Shown here piece by piece: positions 6,797 to 15,281 of a DNA stretch of 37,554 nucleotides. The DNA is from VBAS01 sp035318985 (GTDB lineage: Bacteria > Bacteroidota > Bacteroidia > Chitinophagales > Chitinophagaceae). The stretch lies in assembly GCA_035318985.1 (NCBI GenBank), contig DATHDP010000061.1, forward strand, positions 1 to 37,554, read 5' to 3'. Positions within the stretch are counted from its first letter, which is position 1; each line of letters starts with the position of its first letter. The notes under the pieces are model-generated. The model was not told the origin of the DNA. It did not search any database and saw only the letters and a list, made by a program, of their open reading frames with translations. The translations under genes and the position numbers were made by a program.

Positions 6797-6811
6797 AATC
6801 AAACCAACTAA
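6797..6811 (+). promoter_or_regulatory. A/C-rich pre-start sequence, copy 3 of 3
   Basis: AATCAAACCAACTAA lies 2 nt before the ATG at 6814. It differs from copies 1 and 2 by one substitution in the first half and one missing A. Confidence 0.5.
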
Positions 6812-6813
6812 GG

Positions 6814-7104
6814 ATGGAATATCTAAAAATTATGACCGACCAAAAGAAATCAGTTTTGCAAGTAATAGAAGCATCCGAATTAAGCGAAACTGAATTTTGC
6901 TTAATTACACTCACCGATGAAAAAAATATTCATTATTTATCGACAGACAAAATTAATTCGATAATAATCAAAGATGTTCTAAAGGAGCAATCTATAGCGG
7001 CAATATATATAGATGAAAAAGACCTAATCAAGTTATTAAGCTTTAGTAAAGGAAGTAATTATTTGTTGGTAGGTAATCCTAAATTAATGCCATTCTCTTT
7101 CTAA
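6814..7104 (+). CDS. Small accessory protein, unknown
   Basis: 96 aa from ATG 6814; a second in-frame ATG (6832) would give 90 aa, but the first is set exactly after the shared pre-start word. The protein is soluble, acidic to neutral, with probable alternating strands and helices (SVLQVIEASELSETEFCLIT, SIAAIYIDEKDLIKLLSF). I recognise no family. It carries the same terminator-containing leader as the membrane protein at 5347, so it probably belongs to the same kind of element and may be its single cargo gene. AT-rich. Confidence 0.55.
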   Translation: MEYLKIMTDQKKSVLQVIEASELSETEFCLITLTDEKNIHYLSTDKINSIIIKDVLKEQSIAAIYIDEKDLIKLLSFSKGSNYLLVGNPKLMPFSF

Positions 7105-7167
7105 TATATCAGCTTGTATTAGAGTATAGCCACATATTTCACCAACTTTATCTGTAATAATTTATAT

Positions 7168-7195
7168 AATAGTATTCTATAGCGTCATTACTATT
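7168..7195. repeat. AT-rich hairpin after accessory genes
   Basis: AATAGTA (7168-7174) and TACTATT (7189-7195) form a 7-bp stem with a 14-nt loop, followed only by a short T-run. It may be a weak terminator for the accessory gene. The overlapping stretch TATAAT...GTAT...TAT...G (7165-7182) loosely resembles the dif core with small gaps. Confidence 0.35.
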
Positions 7196-7206
7196 TTATG
7201 CCCAAC

Positions 7207-7228
7207 AAAAAACCACCTTTCGGTGGTT
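7207..7228 (-). terminator. Terminator of the TPR gene
   Basis: AACCACC (7211-7217) pairs with GGTGGTT (7222-7228) over TTTC. On the minus strand it is followed by six T (complement of 7207-7212), just after the stop codon of the minus-strand TPR gene. It marks the right end of the accessory stretch. Confidence 0.8.
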
Positions 7229-7236
7229 TAGTTATT

Positions 7237-8493
7237 TTAATTATTTGCTTCTGATTTCTTTCGATACTCATCGGCTTTTGCCTTATCTCCTTTTACTTCA
7301 TAGGCTGTAGCAAGATAACCGGCAACCACTTTATAGTTTCCTTTTTCACCAGCTTTCAATGTTGCTTTAGCGCCATACAGATCATAAGCCGCCTGCGAAT
7401 AGACGATCAATTGATCAGCAGCGTCGTTCATTTTTATCTTCATATCAGCTTTCTTTTTCTGATCTGCAGCCGTCGTCCCTTTTATAGCCTGCATGTCATC
7501 CTGGAAATCATAAAGAATATTGTAATAATGACGGGCCATCAGCACATTTGCTTCCGGGTAATCTTTTTTGATCGCAAGTGTTTTCTTTAAAACACCTTCA
7601 ACTTTCTGTTGCTTCTCTTTATAGTCAGCGGGTTTTGTATCGCCTGCATATGTAAGATTGAATAATTCAACCGCATAGTTATAGTACAGAATATATTTGT
7701 CAGGGTATTTTGGCATCAGCTCTTCATATTTTGCAAAAAGAGCTTTCTTATCTTTTGCATCTACCTGCTCCAATTCCATCTGGTACCAACGATCATCAGC
7801 TGGATAAAGCTCCCGGCCTAACGCGAAATATTTTTCTGCATTTACGTGGTCACCTTTTTTCATATAATATTCAATGAGCAACTGGTAAATATCTACATTA
7901 TCTTTTCCGGCTATTTTCTGATCAGCTATCTTTTTATAGTAGATAGCTGCCTCGTCATCCTTCTTTGCCCTATAAGCACTTAAAGCTATGTTCTGAATTA
8001 AAGTAGTATCGAAAACAGGGAATTTAAAGCCATTATATTCATAGCCTTTGCCGCCAATATATTCTTCAACCATTAATGCATTTTTGAAATTGATATATGC
8101 ATCCTCAAACTTTGAGGCACCAAAACCGGCCACACCGAGATCAAAATATCCATTGTAAATATCAAATAGTCTTACATGCTGCTCAAGTGTAGCCCTGATC
8201 GCTTTTGGATCAAGTTCATAATACTTTTTAAAAGCATTAAAGGCTTCCAGACGTCCCTCGGGTGCCAGGGATTTGTATTTTTCACTTTTGGCGATCTCAT
8301 TATAGACAACGCCTTTGTACCACCAACCATCGGGTTTAACTGCATTTTTTTCTTTAGTAAGAAAAGCGTCTACCGATGTTTTTGCCTTATCATACTCTCC
8401 TTTTGCAACCTGGGCTTCTATATCTTCAATTGACTGGGCAAACAAATTGCTGCTACCTAAAATAATAAGCAAGCTTAAAAGAAATCTTTGCAT
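7237..8493 (-). CDS. Exported TPR protein
   Basis: A 418-aa protein with a signal peptide at residues 1-20 (ends LFAQ) followed by TPR-like helical repeats through most of its length (e.g. FGASKFEDAYINFKNALMV, YYMKKGDHVNAEKYFALGRE). The C-terminal ~100 residues form longer helices rich in Lys and Ala. Periplasmic TPR scaffolds of this kind are common in Bacteroidota, and the partner is unknown. It lies 51 nt downstream of gyrA on the same strand and has a strong terminator, so it may share the gyrA transcript. Confidence 0.8.
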   Translation of the reverse strand: MQRFLLSLLIILGSSNLFAQSIEDIEAQVAKGEYDKAKTSVDAFLTKEKNAVKPDGWWYKGVVYNEIAKSEKYKSLAPEGRLEAFNAFKKYYELDPKAIRATLEQHVRLFDIYNGYFDLGVAGFGASKFEDAYINFKNALMVEEYIGGKGYEYNGFKFPVFDTTLIQNIALSAYRAKKDDEAAIYYKKIADQKIAGKDNVDIYQLLIEYYMKKGDHVNAEKYFALGRELYPADDRWYQMELEQVDAKDKKALFAKYEELMPKYPDKYILYYNYAVELFNLTYAGDTKPADYKEKQQKVEGVLKKTLAIKKDYPEANVLMARHYYNILYDFQDDMQAIKGTTAADQKKKADMKIKMNDAADQLIVYSQAAYDLYGAKATLKAGEKGNYKVVAGYLATAYEVKGDKAKADEYRKKSEANN

Positions 8494-8544
8494 GACTTTG
8501 TTTTTGTTTTTTATTTAATCAGAACCTATTGCAGATGAAATTAA

Positions 8545-11133
8545 TTACTCAGTGGTTGCATTTTCCGGCCCTTCAATTGCACCGTTGCCAGTTTCATTGC
8601 CATTTCCGTTATCGCCGTTTTCGCTGGTATTTCCATTCTCAGCAACAACCGCCTGGTCCTCGATCTTTGTTATGGCCGCTATCTCATCCCCTTCATCAAG
8701 TCTTATCAATTTTACACCCTGTGTTGCCCGGCCCTGCTCACTGATATCAGCAACTTTCATTCGTATTGTAACACCACTTTTACAAGTTATAACAAGATCT
8801 TCTTTCTCCGACACTTCCAACATGCCCACTAATTTACCGGTTTTTGGTGTAACGTTAATTGTCTTCACACCTTTTCCGCCACGGTTTGTAAAACGATATT
8901 CATCAACTGCAGTTCGTTTTCCATAACCTTTTTCACTTACAACCAACACCGTTTTAGATTCACCAGTGCCTGCATTTACACAAATCATACCAACAACTTC
9001 ATCATCATTATCATCAACTTCAATACCTGCAACACCGATGGCTCCGCGACCGGTAGCTCTCGCTTTTGTTTCAGAAAAACGAATTGCTCTTCCGCTTTTT
9101 ACAGCCATCATGATCTCAGAATTTCCATCGGTCATTTTTGCTTCAAGCAATTCATCACCAGCTAATATCGTAATAGCATTTACACCTGATTGTCTTGGAC
9201 GACTGAAATCTTCCAATGCAGTTTTCTTAATAATTCCTTTTTTAGTACAGAGAACAATATTATGTGAATTAACAAACGCTTCGTCTTTCAGATCTTTTAC
9301 ATCAATGATGGCTCTTACTTTATCGTCTGGTGGTATTTGTATCAGGTTTTGAATAGCTCTTCCTTTACCTGTCTTTTCACCTTCCGGTATCTCATAAACA
9401 TTCAACCAATAACATCTTCCCTGCTCAGTAAAGAAAAGCATGGTATGATGTGTTGATGCAACAAAAATATGTTCGATCCAGTCTTCTTCTCTTGTTTTTC
9501 CACCCATCACTCCCCTACCACCTCTGCGTTGTGAACGGTATTCAGTAGCGGATGTTCTTTTTATATATCCTAAATGAGAAATGCTGATAACAACATCTTC
9601 TTCTTTAATGAGATCTTTGATCTTAACTTCATCATCCAGGTAAGTGATCTCTGTTTTACGGGCATCACCAAACTTTTCTTTAACTTCTAAAAGTTCTTTT
9701 TTGATCAGGTCATATCTCATTCCTTCATTTGAAAGCAACTCTTTCAATTCACCGATCAGTATCATTAGCTCATCAAACTCCTGTTTTATCTTATCTCTTT
9801 CCATTCCTGTCAGGCGCTGCAATCTTAATTCAAGGATCGCTTTTGCCTGGATCTCATCCAACCCCCAGCCTGCATTGATCAAATTATCTTTTGCAATATC
9901 CGGAGTCGCAGAACTCCTGATCAAACGTATCACTTCATCAAGATGATCCAACGCAATAAGATAGCCTTGTAAAATATGCGCTTTCTTCTCTGCTTCGTTC
10001 AATTCATATTTAGCACGTCGCACAACTACTTCATGACGGAATTCAATAAACTCTGAAATAAGATCTTTCAGGTTTAATGTTCTTGGTCTTCCTTTAACCA
10101 ATGCAACATTATTGATACCGTAAGAAGTTTGGAGCTCTGTATGCTTATAAAGTTGGTTGATGACAACGTTGGCAACGGCATCACGTTTCAGGTCAACTAC
10201 TATACGTGTGCCTTCTTTTTCATTCGATTCATTATTAACGTGAGCAATACCTTCAATTATTTTCTCATTTACCAATTCACCAATTCTTTCTGTCAATCCA
10301 TCGCGGCTTACCTGGTAGGGAGTTTCTGTAACAATGATCTGTTCTCTTCCGCTGGCTTTTGTATCAACATGCATTTTTCCACGCACCACTACTCTTCCTC
10401 TTCCCAAATGCATAGCAGCCTTCACTCCTTCCATTCCATAAATAATTCCGCCGGTTGGAAAATCAGGAGCTTTTACATGTTGCATTAATTCTTCAATGGT
10501 GATGTTGCGATTATCAATGTAAGCGATACAACCATCAATTGATTCACTCAAATTATGCGGGAGCATATTGGTAGCCATACCTACGGCAATACCACTTGAT
10601 CCATTTATTAACAACTGCGGTACCCTTGTTGGAAGAACGGTAGGTTCTTTCTCAGTATCATCAAAATTCAATTGAAAGTTTACAGTGTCTTTATCAAGAT
10701 CATTAAGCAAACTTTCAGCAAGACGTTCCAGGCGAACTTCGGTATAACGCATTGCTGCAGGACCATCGCCATCCTGTGTACCAAAATTTCCCTGTTTGTC
10801 AATTAGTGTATAACGCATATTCCAATCCTGCGCCATACGAACCATGGCATCGTATACCGAAGCATCTCCATGTGGATGGTACTTACCCAACACTTCCCCA
10901 ACTAAACGTGCAGATTTTTTATACGGCCTGTTATAATGCAAACCAAGTTGGTTCATCGCATACAAAATGCGGCGATGTACCGGCTTCAATCCATCTCTTA
11001 CATCCGGCAAGGCACGACCAACTATAACCGACATGGAATAGTCGATATAGGCGGTCTTCATCTGTTCTTCAATATTGACCGGTATGATGCGTTCGTTATC
11101 CTGTGTTTCCTGTGGCAGTGAGCTATCGTCCAT
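8545..11133 (-). CDS. gyrA: DNA gyrase subunit A
   Basis: 862 aa, full length. With GyrB it introduces negative supercoils into DNA using ATP; GyrA cuts and rejoins DNA through its active-site tyrosine. The catalytic tyrosine is Y130 (AAMRYTEVRL). The quinolone-contact region HPHGDASVYDAMVRMAQ spans about 86-102, with alanine at 91 where E. coli has S83 and aspartate at 95 matching D87. The GyrA box QRRGGRG, required for DNA wrapping and absent from ParC, is present in the C-terminal beta-pinwheel. The acidic Asn/Gly-rich tail (VAENGNTSENGDNGNGNETG) is typical of this subunit. No gyrB is nearby. Confidence 0.97.
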   Translation of the reverse strand: MDDSSLPQETQDNERIIPVNIEEQMKTAYIDYSMSVIVGRALPDVRDGLKPVHRRILYAMNQLGLHYNRPYKKSARLVGEVLGKYHPHGDASVYDAMVRMAQDWNMRYTLIDKQGNFGTQDGDGPAAMRYTEVRLERLAESLLNDLDKDTVNFQLNFDDTEKEPTVLPTRVPQLLINGSSGIAVGMATNMLPHNLSESIDGCIAYIDNRNITIEELMQHVKAPDFPTGGIIYGMEGVKAAMHLGRGRVVVRGKMHVDTKASGREQIIVTETPYQVSRDGLTERIGELVNEKIIEGIAHVNNESNEKEGTRIVVDLKRDAVANVVINQLYKHTELQTSYGINNVALVKGRPRTLNLKDLISEFIEFRHEVVVRRAKYELNEAEKKAHILQGYLIALDHLDEVIRLIRSSATPDIAKDNLINAGWGLDEIQAKAILELRLQRLTGMERDKIKQEFDELMILIGELKELLSNEGMRYDLIKKELLEVKEKFGDARKTEITYLDDEVKIKDLIKEEDVVISISHLGYIKRTSATEYRSQRRGGRGVMGGKTREEDWIEHIFVASTHHTMLFFTEQGRCYWLNVYEIPEGEKTGKGRAIQNLIQIPPDDKVRAIIDVKDLKDEAFVNSHNIVLCTKKGIIKKTALEDFSRPRQSGVNAITILAGDELLEAKMTDGNSEIMMAVKSGRAIRFSETKARATGRGAIGVAGIEVDDNDDEVVGMICVNAGTGESKTVLVVSEKGYGKRTAVDEYRFTNRGGKGVKTINVTPKTGKLVGMLEVSEKEDLVITCKSGVTIRMKVADISEQGRATQGVKLIRLDEGDEIAAITKIEDQAVVAENGNTSENGDNGNGNETGNGAIEGPENATTE

Positions 11134-11447
11134 TGTATTGTTCCTAAGGTTTTTTTTACCAGCTTTTGTAACTCTGATCGGGCTTCTCTTGCAAGTTTAT
11201 CCTGAGCTTGCCGAAGGACTCCATTCAGGTTCCAAAGCCTTGATTTATCAATCATCAGACCTTGTTTTCAAGGCTTGCAAATGTACCGGAAACAGCCATC
11301 AATTCCTGACAAAAATCTTGTTTTTTGGGGCTATTTTTTCCACTTCGGTGGATGATTTTCCTTATTGTAAAATATTTTTTTTATAACAACACTTTTACAT
11401 AGCCCGGCACAGATTTTTCGTTACCATATACAATAATTTGGACGGTT
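11134..11447. other. gyrA upstream region with repeats
   Basis: 314 bases between divergent genes. It contains the widespread palindromic word TCCTGAGCTTGCCGAAGGA (11200-11218) and a small UUCG-type hairpin TCCAC-TTCG-GTGGA (11339-11352). I saw no exact TAnnTTTG box for gyrA. No gene is supported; the ORFs here are made by the repeat. Confidence 0.5.
11200..11218. repeat. REP-like word TCCTGAGCTTGCCGAAGGA
   Basis: This imperfect palindrome is a common dispersed intergenic repeat in many bacterial genomes. Only one copy was noticed in this window. Confidence 0.5.
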
Positions 11448-12875
11448 ATGGATACTTACCTTCTCCTCCGCAGTAACAAGCAAAGCGGCCCTTATAGCCT
11501 GCAACAGTTAGTGACTCTTGGTCTCAAACCCTATGACTTGGTTTGGTTAGAAGGGAGAAGTGCTGCCTGGCGGTATCCAAGCGAAGTGGAAGGATTAAAA
11601 GCCTACGCCCCTGCGACCGAGGAACAACCTTACGACCGGTTTTACAAAAAGCCGGAAGAAAAGCCGCAGGAAAAAGTAATCAGTAAGCCAGTGCAGCCAC
11701 AACAGGAAGTCTATGTTGCTCCAAAGGAAGAAACCTACATTCTTCCAAAAGAAGAAGTCTATGTTTTACCAGAGGAAAGTAAACCAGTATTACATGAGGT
11801 AGAAAGAACAGTAACAACTTCAAGAAAGGTATTTGTTGCAATGCCAGAAAATCATGTTCGTAAAAAACAACCGCAGCCGGTAATTGTAAAAACTCAACCG
11901 ATCATCGAAGAAAAGCCCGTGGTTGTTGAAAAAAAACCAGTGGTCTTAGAAGAAAAAAAAGTTGAACTTACCCCGATCCAAACAGAACATTGGTCTCTTC
12001 CGAAAGAGCCGGTTTTACCGAAACAAGAACCGATCATTAAAGCATATCCTGTTACACTTAAAGAAGAACCAACCTTGAATGAAAAATATTCAGAATCGCT
12101 GGATGATATTAAAAGAAGATACACAGAGACATATTTAAGCCGTAAGAAAAAATCGAAGTGGACATCCACTCATACATCGGTGTTGCAGGTTTTTGGCGGC
12201 GCCATCGTCTTTTGTCTTATAGTTGTTGTTATTTATAAGAATTTTGGCGGTGAGGAAAAACCTCAGGCAAAAACCACCATGATTCAACCTGATAAAAGAG
12301 CTATTAATACAGCATCTACAACTTCAACCATAATTCCCCAGATCGTTCCTGAAACAGAAAAACCAACAAACAAAAAAGCACGATCCGTAAAAGAAGAAAT
12401 AGATATACCTGCTGAGAGTTTAGTTACAAACTCAGCACAGCAGAAAAAAGAAGAAGTGATCAGAAATAATGAAGAAGTTCTAGCGTCTGAAAAGAAAGCG
12501 GTAATGCTTCCAAAAGAAACAGAGGAAACAAGATCGAATGAAACAAAACCCAAAACCAAGCCGATCAATATAAACAGGCTGGTTAATGTAAAAGCAAATA
12601 ATTATAAGCAACGGGCATTTGGTGGTGTAATGAATCTTGAGCTGACTGTCAACAATGATTCAAAGTTTGAGCTGGATAAAGTGATCGTCGAGCTTGTGTA
12701 TTTAAAACCAAGCGAACAACCAATAAAAACTGAAACAATAGTTTTTAGTTCCATTGAAGCCAATGGCTCAAAAACTTTAAAGATCCCGGATTACCTGCGG
12801 GGAATTAAAGTATCCTATAGAGTAATGGAGATCGAATCTTCTCAATATGAAAAATATACTACAGCGGGCTTATAG
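11448..12875 (+). CDS. GYF_2-like domain membrane protein with Pro/Glu-rich repeats
   Basis: A 475-aa protein. Residues 1-55 look like a GYF_2 (DUF4339-type) domain: SGPYSLQQLVTLGLKPYDLV then VWLEGRSAAW. Residues ~60-210 are a disordered region rich in Glu, Lys, Pro and Val, including a short tandem repeat (EVYVAPKEETYILPKEEVYV, ~87-106). One membrane span lies near 246-267 (VFGGAIVFCLIVVVIYKNF). After a second disordered stretch, residues ~385-475 form a folded beta-rich domain. The N-terminus is probably cytoplasmic and the C-terminal domain periplasmic. The GYF-like domain suggests binding to proline-rich peptides; no partner is evident. Confidence 0.7.
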   Translation: MDTYLLLRSNKQSGPYSLQQLVTLGLKPYDLVWLEGRSAAWRYPSEVEGLKAYAPATEEQPYDRFYKKPEEKPQEKVISKPVQPQQEVYVAPKEETYILPKEEVYVLPEESKPVLHEVERTVTTSRKVFVAMPENHVRKKQPQPVIVKTQPIIEEKPVVVEKKPVVLEEKKVELTPIQTEHWSLPKEPVLPKQEPIIKAYPVTLKEEPTLNEKYSESLDDIKRRYTETYLSRKKKSKWTSTHTSVLQVFGGAIVFCLIVVVIYKNFGGEEKPQAKTTMIQPDKRAINTASTTSTIIPQIVPETEKPTNKKARSVKEEIDIPAESLVTNSAQQKKEEVIRNNEEVLASEKKAVMLPKETEETRSNETKPKTKPININRLVNVKANNYKQRAFGGVMNLELTVNNDSKFELDKVIVELVYLKPSEQPIKTETIVFSSIEANGSKTLKIPDYLRGIKVSYRVMEIESSQYEKYTTAGL

Positions 12876-12907
12876 TTTCCTTCAATAGAAATAATTGGAT
12901 TAATTTG
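12876..12907 (+). promoter_or_regulatory. Promoter candidate for saccharopine dehydrogenase-like gene
   Basis: TTTC (12876-12879) and TTAATTTG (12900-12907; 7 of 8 to TAnnTTTG) are separated by 20 nt. The -7-like box is 20 nt before the ATG. Confidence 0.4.
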
Positions 12908-12927
12908 CCGGTAAGATCTTCCTTCTC

Positions 12928-14439
12928 ATGAAAAATATTTTATTGTTTGGTGCCGGCAAATCAGCAACAGTTCTGATCGACTATTTACTTTCTAATGCTG
13001 AAAAAGAAGAATGGCAGTTAACTGTAGTTGACGCTGATATAAATCTTGCACAATCCAAGATCGGCATTTCACCCTTTGGTAAAGCAATATCATTTGACAT
13101 CAATGATGAAACTGATAGAAAAAGATTTATCAGCGATGCGAATATTGTTATTTCACTTCTCCCTCCCACTCTTCATACTACTGTTGCAAAAAGTTGTATT
13201 GAATTAAACAAGAGCTTACTGACAGCATCGTACATAGATGATGAGATCCGCAATCTGCAATCTGAGATCGAAAATAAAAAACTGTTATTCTTATGCGAGA
13301 TGGGTCTTGATCCCGGAATCGATCACATGAGTGCAATGAAAATTTTTGACAAGATCCATGCTGATGGTGGAAAGGTCATTTCATTTAAATCACATTGCGG
13401 CGGTCTTGTTGCACCGGAAAGCGATAATAATCCCTGGCACTATAAAATAAGCTGGAATCCAAGAAATATATTACTTGCTGGTAAAAGCGGAGCCCACTAT
13501 CGTGAAAATGGTGAAGAGAAAAAAATGAAACATGAAGAGCTTTTTACTGCGGAAAGAATTGTTGAAATCCCTGAGATCGGTTTTTTAAGCTGGTATCCAA
13601 ATCGGGATTCACTAAGCTATGCCCCTCTCTATGGTTTGGAAGATGCACAGACATTGGTAAGAACAACTCTTCGCCATCCTGATTTTATGTATGGCTGGAA
13701 AAATGTTATTGACCTGAAACTTACCGATGAAACTCCTCAATATGAAACCAATGGCAAAGCTTTGATGGATTTTTTTAAAGAACACCTGGATAAACATGGT
13801 TTCAGTGATTGGTTGCAAAAAAAATTATCTGAACGTTTCGATCAAACAAAAGACCTGTTAGAAAAATTGATGGAATTAGTGGAAGCAGAAAAAGAAGCTG
13901 AAGCAAGTGGTGGTGATGTAGAAAAAGATTTTTTAGTGGTCGGCAAAAATGGCGACCTGCAGAATATGGATCTGGATAAAATTAAAAATGATGCTGCAGA
14001 AATAGTGGCCAATAAAATGCATGAAGCTAACCTCACTCTTAAACAACTTTTTTTCCTCGGAATGGATGATGACGAAACGATCATCAACAAAGGATTTTGC
14101 AGTGCGGCTGATGTAATGCAATTAGCATTGGAAAAGAAACTGGCTTTGAAAGCAGAGGACAAAGACATGATCGTGATGTTGCATGAAATAGAGTATGAGG
14201 TCAACGGTCAACGGTCAATAGTCAACAGTTCATTGGTTGTAAAGGGAGAAAACAATTTGAGAACAGCAATGGCTAAAACGGTTGGATTGCCGTTAGGCAT
14301 AGCTGTAAAATTGATCTTGAACGGAACTATAGATCTTACAGGTTTGCATATTCCCACAAAAAAAGAGATCTACGAACCTGTATTGAAAGAATTAGAAGAA
14401 CATGAAATAAAATTCAATGAAGAGATAAAAGAAGTTTGA
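12928..14439 (+). CDS. Saccharopine dehydrogenase-like enzyme
   Basis: 503 aa. An N-terminal Rossmann fold (MKNILLFGAGKSATVLIDYL, ~1-20) binds NAD(P), and the central motif LCEMGLDPGIDHMSAMKIFD (~128-147) is diagnostic for the saccharopine dehydrogenase family. Such enzymes interconvert saccharopine with glutamate and aminoadipate semialdehyde in lysine metabolism; the direction here cannot be told. It seems longer than usual because of a Glu/Lys-rich helical insert near 300-360. Near residues 424-434 the DNA carries four tandem 7-bp units (GGTCAAY, 14199-14226), a degenerate word otherwise found between genes, translated in frame. The stop overlaps the start of the cupin gene (ATGA), indicating coupling. 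Confidence 0.85.
   Translation: MKNILLFGAGKSATVLIDYLLSNAEKEEWQLTVVDADINLAQSKIGISPFGKAISFDINDETDRKRFISDANIVISLLPPTLHTTVAKSCIELNKSLLTASYIDDEIRNLQSEIENKKLLFLCEMGLDPGIDHMSAMKIFDKIHADGGKVISFKSHCGGLVAPESDNNPWHYKISWNPRNILLAGKSGAHYRENGEEKKMKHEELFTAERIVEIPEIGFLSWYPNRDSLSYAPLYGLEDAQTLVRTTLRHPDFMYGWKNVIDLKLTDETPQYETNGKALMDFFKEHLDKHGFSDWLQKKLSERFDQTKDLLEKLMELVEAEKEAEASGGDVEKDFLVVGKNGDLQNMDLDKIKNDAAEIVANKMHEANLTLKQLFFLGMDDDETIINKGFCSAADVMQLALEKKLALKAEDKDMIVMLHEIEYEVNGQRSIVNSSLVVKGENNLRTAMAKTVGLPLGIAVKLILNGTIDLTGLHIPTKKEIYEPVLKELEEHEIKFNEEIKEV
14199..14226. repeat. Four tandem 7-bp units inside saccharopine dehydrogenase-like gene
   Basis: GGTCAAC, GGTCAAC, GGTCAAT, AGTCAAC in a row, translated as part of the protein. 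This repeat type usually lies between genes, so an in-frame insertion is suspected. Confidence 0.75.
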
Positions 14440-14768
14440 TGAATTATAAAGTAACTGCCGAGGATGCTTTGAAGCAATTGATGGAACAAACCGAGTTCCC
14501 ATTTACCGTCATGATGAAACATGGCAGCATGACGATCGAATATTTTGCACCGAAAGCAGTAGATACACAAACCCAGCATAAGCAGGATGAGATCTATATT
14601 ATCATCACAGGACATAGTACCTTCTATCGCAATGGAGAAAGAGTTCCTTGTAAGAAAAACGACGTCTTGTTTGTTCCTGCAGGCATGGATCATCACTTTG
14701 AAAACTTTTCTAATGATTTTGCTGTCTGGGTAGTTTTTTATGGTCCTGTTGGTGGAGAGGGAAAATAA
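14439..14768 (+). CDS. Cupin-domain protein
   Basis: 109 aa from ATG 14439, which overlaps the stop of the preceding gene as ATGA; a TTG one codon upstream is less likely. A single conserved beta-barrel: TQHKQDEIYIIITGHSTFYR (motif 1 with His and Glu ligands) and DVLFVPAGMDHHFENFS (motif 2 with His). Small cupins bind a metal and may act as dioxygenases, isomerases or sugar-binding sensors; the reaction is not identifiable. Coupling to the saccharopine dehydrogenase-like gene suggests a shared role or regulation. It meets the next gene tail to tail with no spacer. Confidence 0.85.
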   Translation: MNYKVTAEDALKQLMEQTEFPFTVMMKHGSMTIEYFAPKAVDTQTQHKQDEIYIIITGHSTFYRNGERVPCKKNDVLFVPAGMDHHFENFSNDFAVWVVFYGPVGGEGK

Positions 14769-15224
14769 TTACAGCGGATTATTAATGAATTTATTTTTAT
14801 ACGCTACAATTTGTGTCCAATAAATGATCCAACAAACAAGCCAGCCAATAGTTGCAAACCACCCCAATACCGGTATAAAGCCACAAAGACCCAGAATGCA
14901 GTAAGCAAGTCCAATGCTGTATGTTGGAAGAGTAACCAGATCATTTGCAAACAAGGGATTTGCCTCGCCCAAAAAAGAATTTGAGTTCCGGTCATTGATC
15001 TCAGCCCGTATAGACTGAGATATTCTATTAACTACAATGAACTTCCATACCATTCCAAACAAAGGGATCAATTGTAACCACACTTCACCCGGTTGCATTT
15101 TTCGGTTATGGGTACTAACTGCACGCAATGTATTTTGCTGTGCAATTAGGAAAAATATCATGGGTATAAGAAATAAAATAACAACAAAAACTATAAGTAA
15201 TATTTCAGATACACCAAGGTTCAT
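14769..15224 (-). CDS. Integral membrane protein, unknown
   Basis: 151 aa with about four hydrophobic segments (residues ~7-28, ~47-65, ~100-122, ~123-143). A conserved-looking loop WLQLIPLFGMVWKFIVVNRI follows the first span, resembling DUF4234/DUF4328-type small membrane proteins. No enzymatic motif is seen. Its stop is directly adjacent to the convergent cupin stop. Confidence 0.7.
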   Translation of the reverse strand: MNLGVSEILLIVFVVILFLIPMIFFLIAQQNTLRAVSTHNRKMQPGEVWLQLIPLFGMVWKFIVVNRISQSIRAEINDRNSNSFLGEANPLFANDLVTLPTYSIGLAYCILGLCGFIPVLGWFATIGWLVCWIIYWTQIVAYKNKFINNPL

Positions 15225-15281
15225 AAGCTCATGTTAAGTGTAGGAAGATAAAACGACATTTTCAGAAATCAAATACGAATA

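Larger units (their letters stand above)
6442..6813. other. Intergenic region with second repeat front end
   Basis: 372 bases without a convincing gene. It contains a degenerate dif-like stretch (CTTATA 6451-6456 ... GTTAAA 6465-6470), hairpins at 6507-6524 (CGTTTAA/TTAAACG) and 6560-6590 (TTTCTTTTCC/GGAAAAGAAA), the 36-bp repeat copy 2, the 15-bp repeat, a 9-bp-stem hairpin (6712-6736), a strong terminator (6743-6770) and the 17-bp repeat. Confidence 0.65.

Noticed and set aside
6708..6893. 61-aa ORF overlapping the leader and start of the 96-aa accessory gene
   Set aside because: It reads through the terminator hairpin and overlaps the better-supported ATG at 6814, which directly follows the shared pre-start word.
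8552..11121. Several long ORFs on the plus strand opposite gyrA
   Set aside because: They are shadows of a strongly conserved gyrase gene and show no recognisable protein features.
11058..11255. 65-aa minus-strand ORF upstream of gyrA
   Set aside because: It is out of frame with gyrA, crosses a REP-like word and has no protein-like features.
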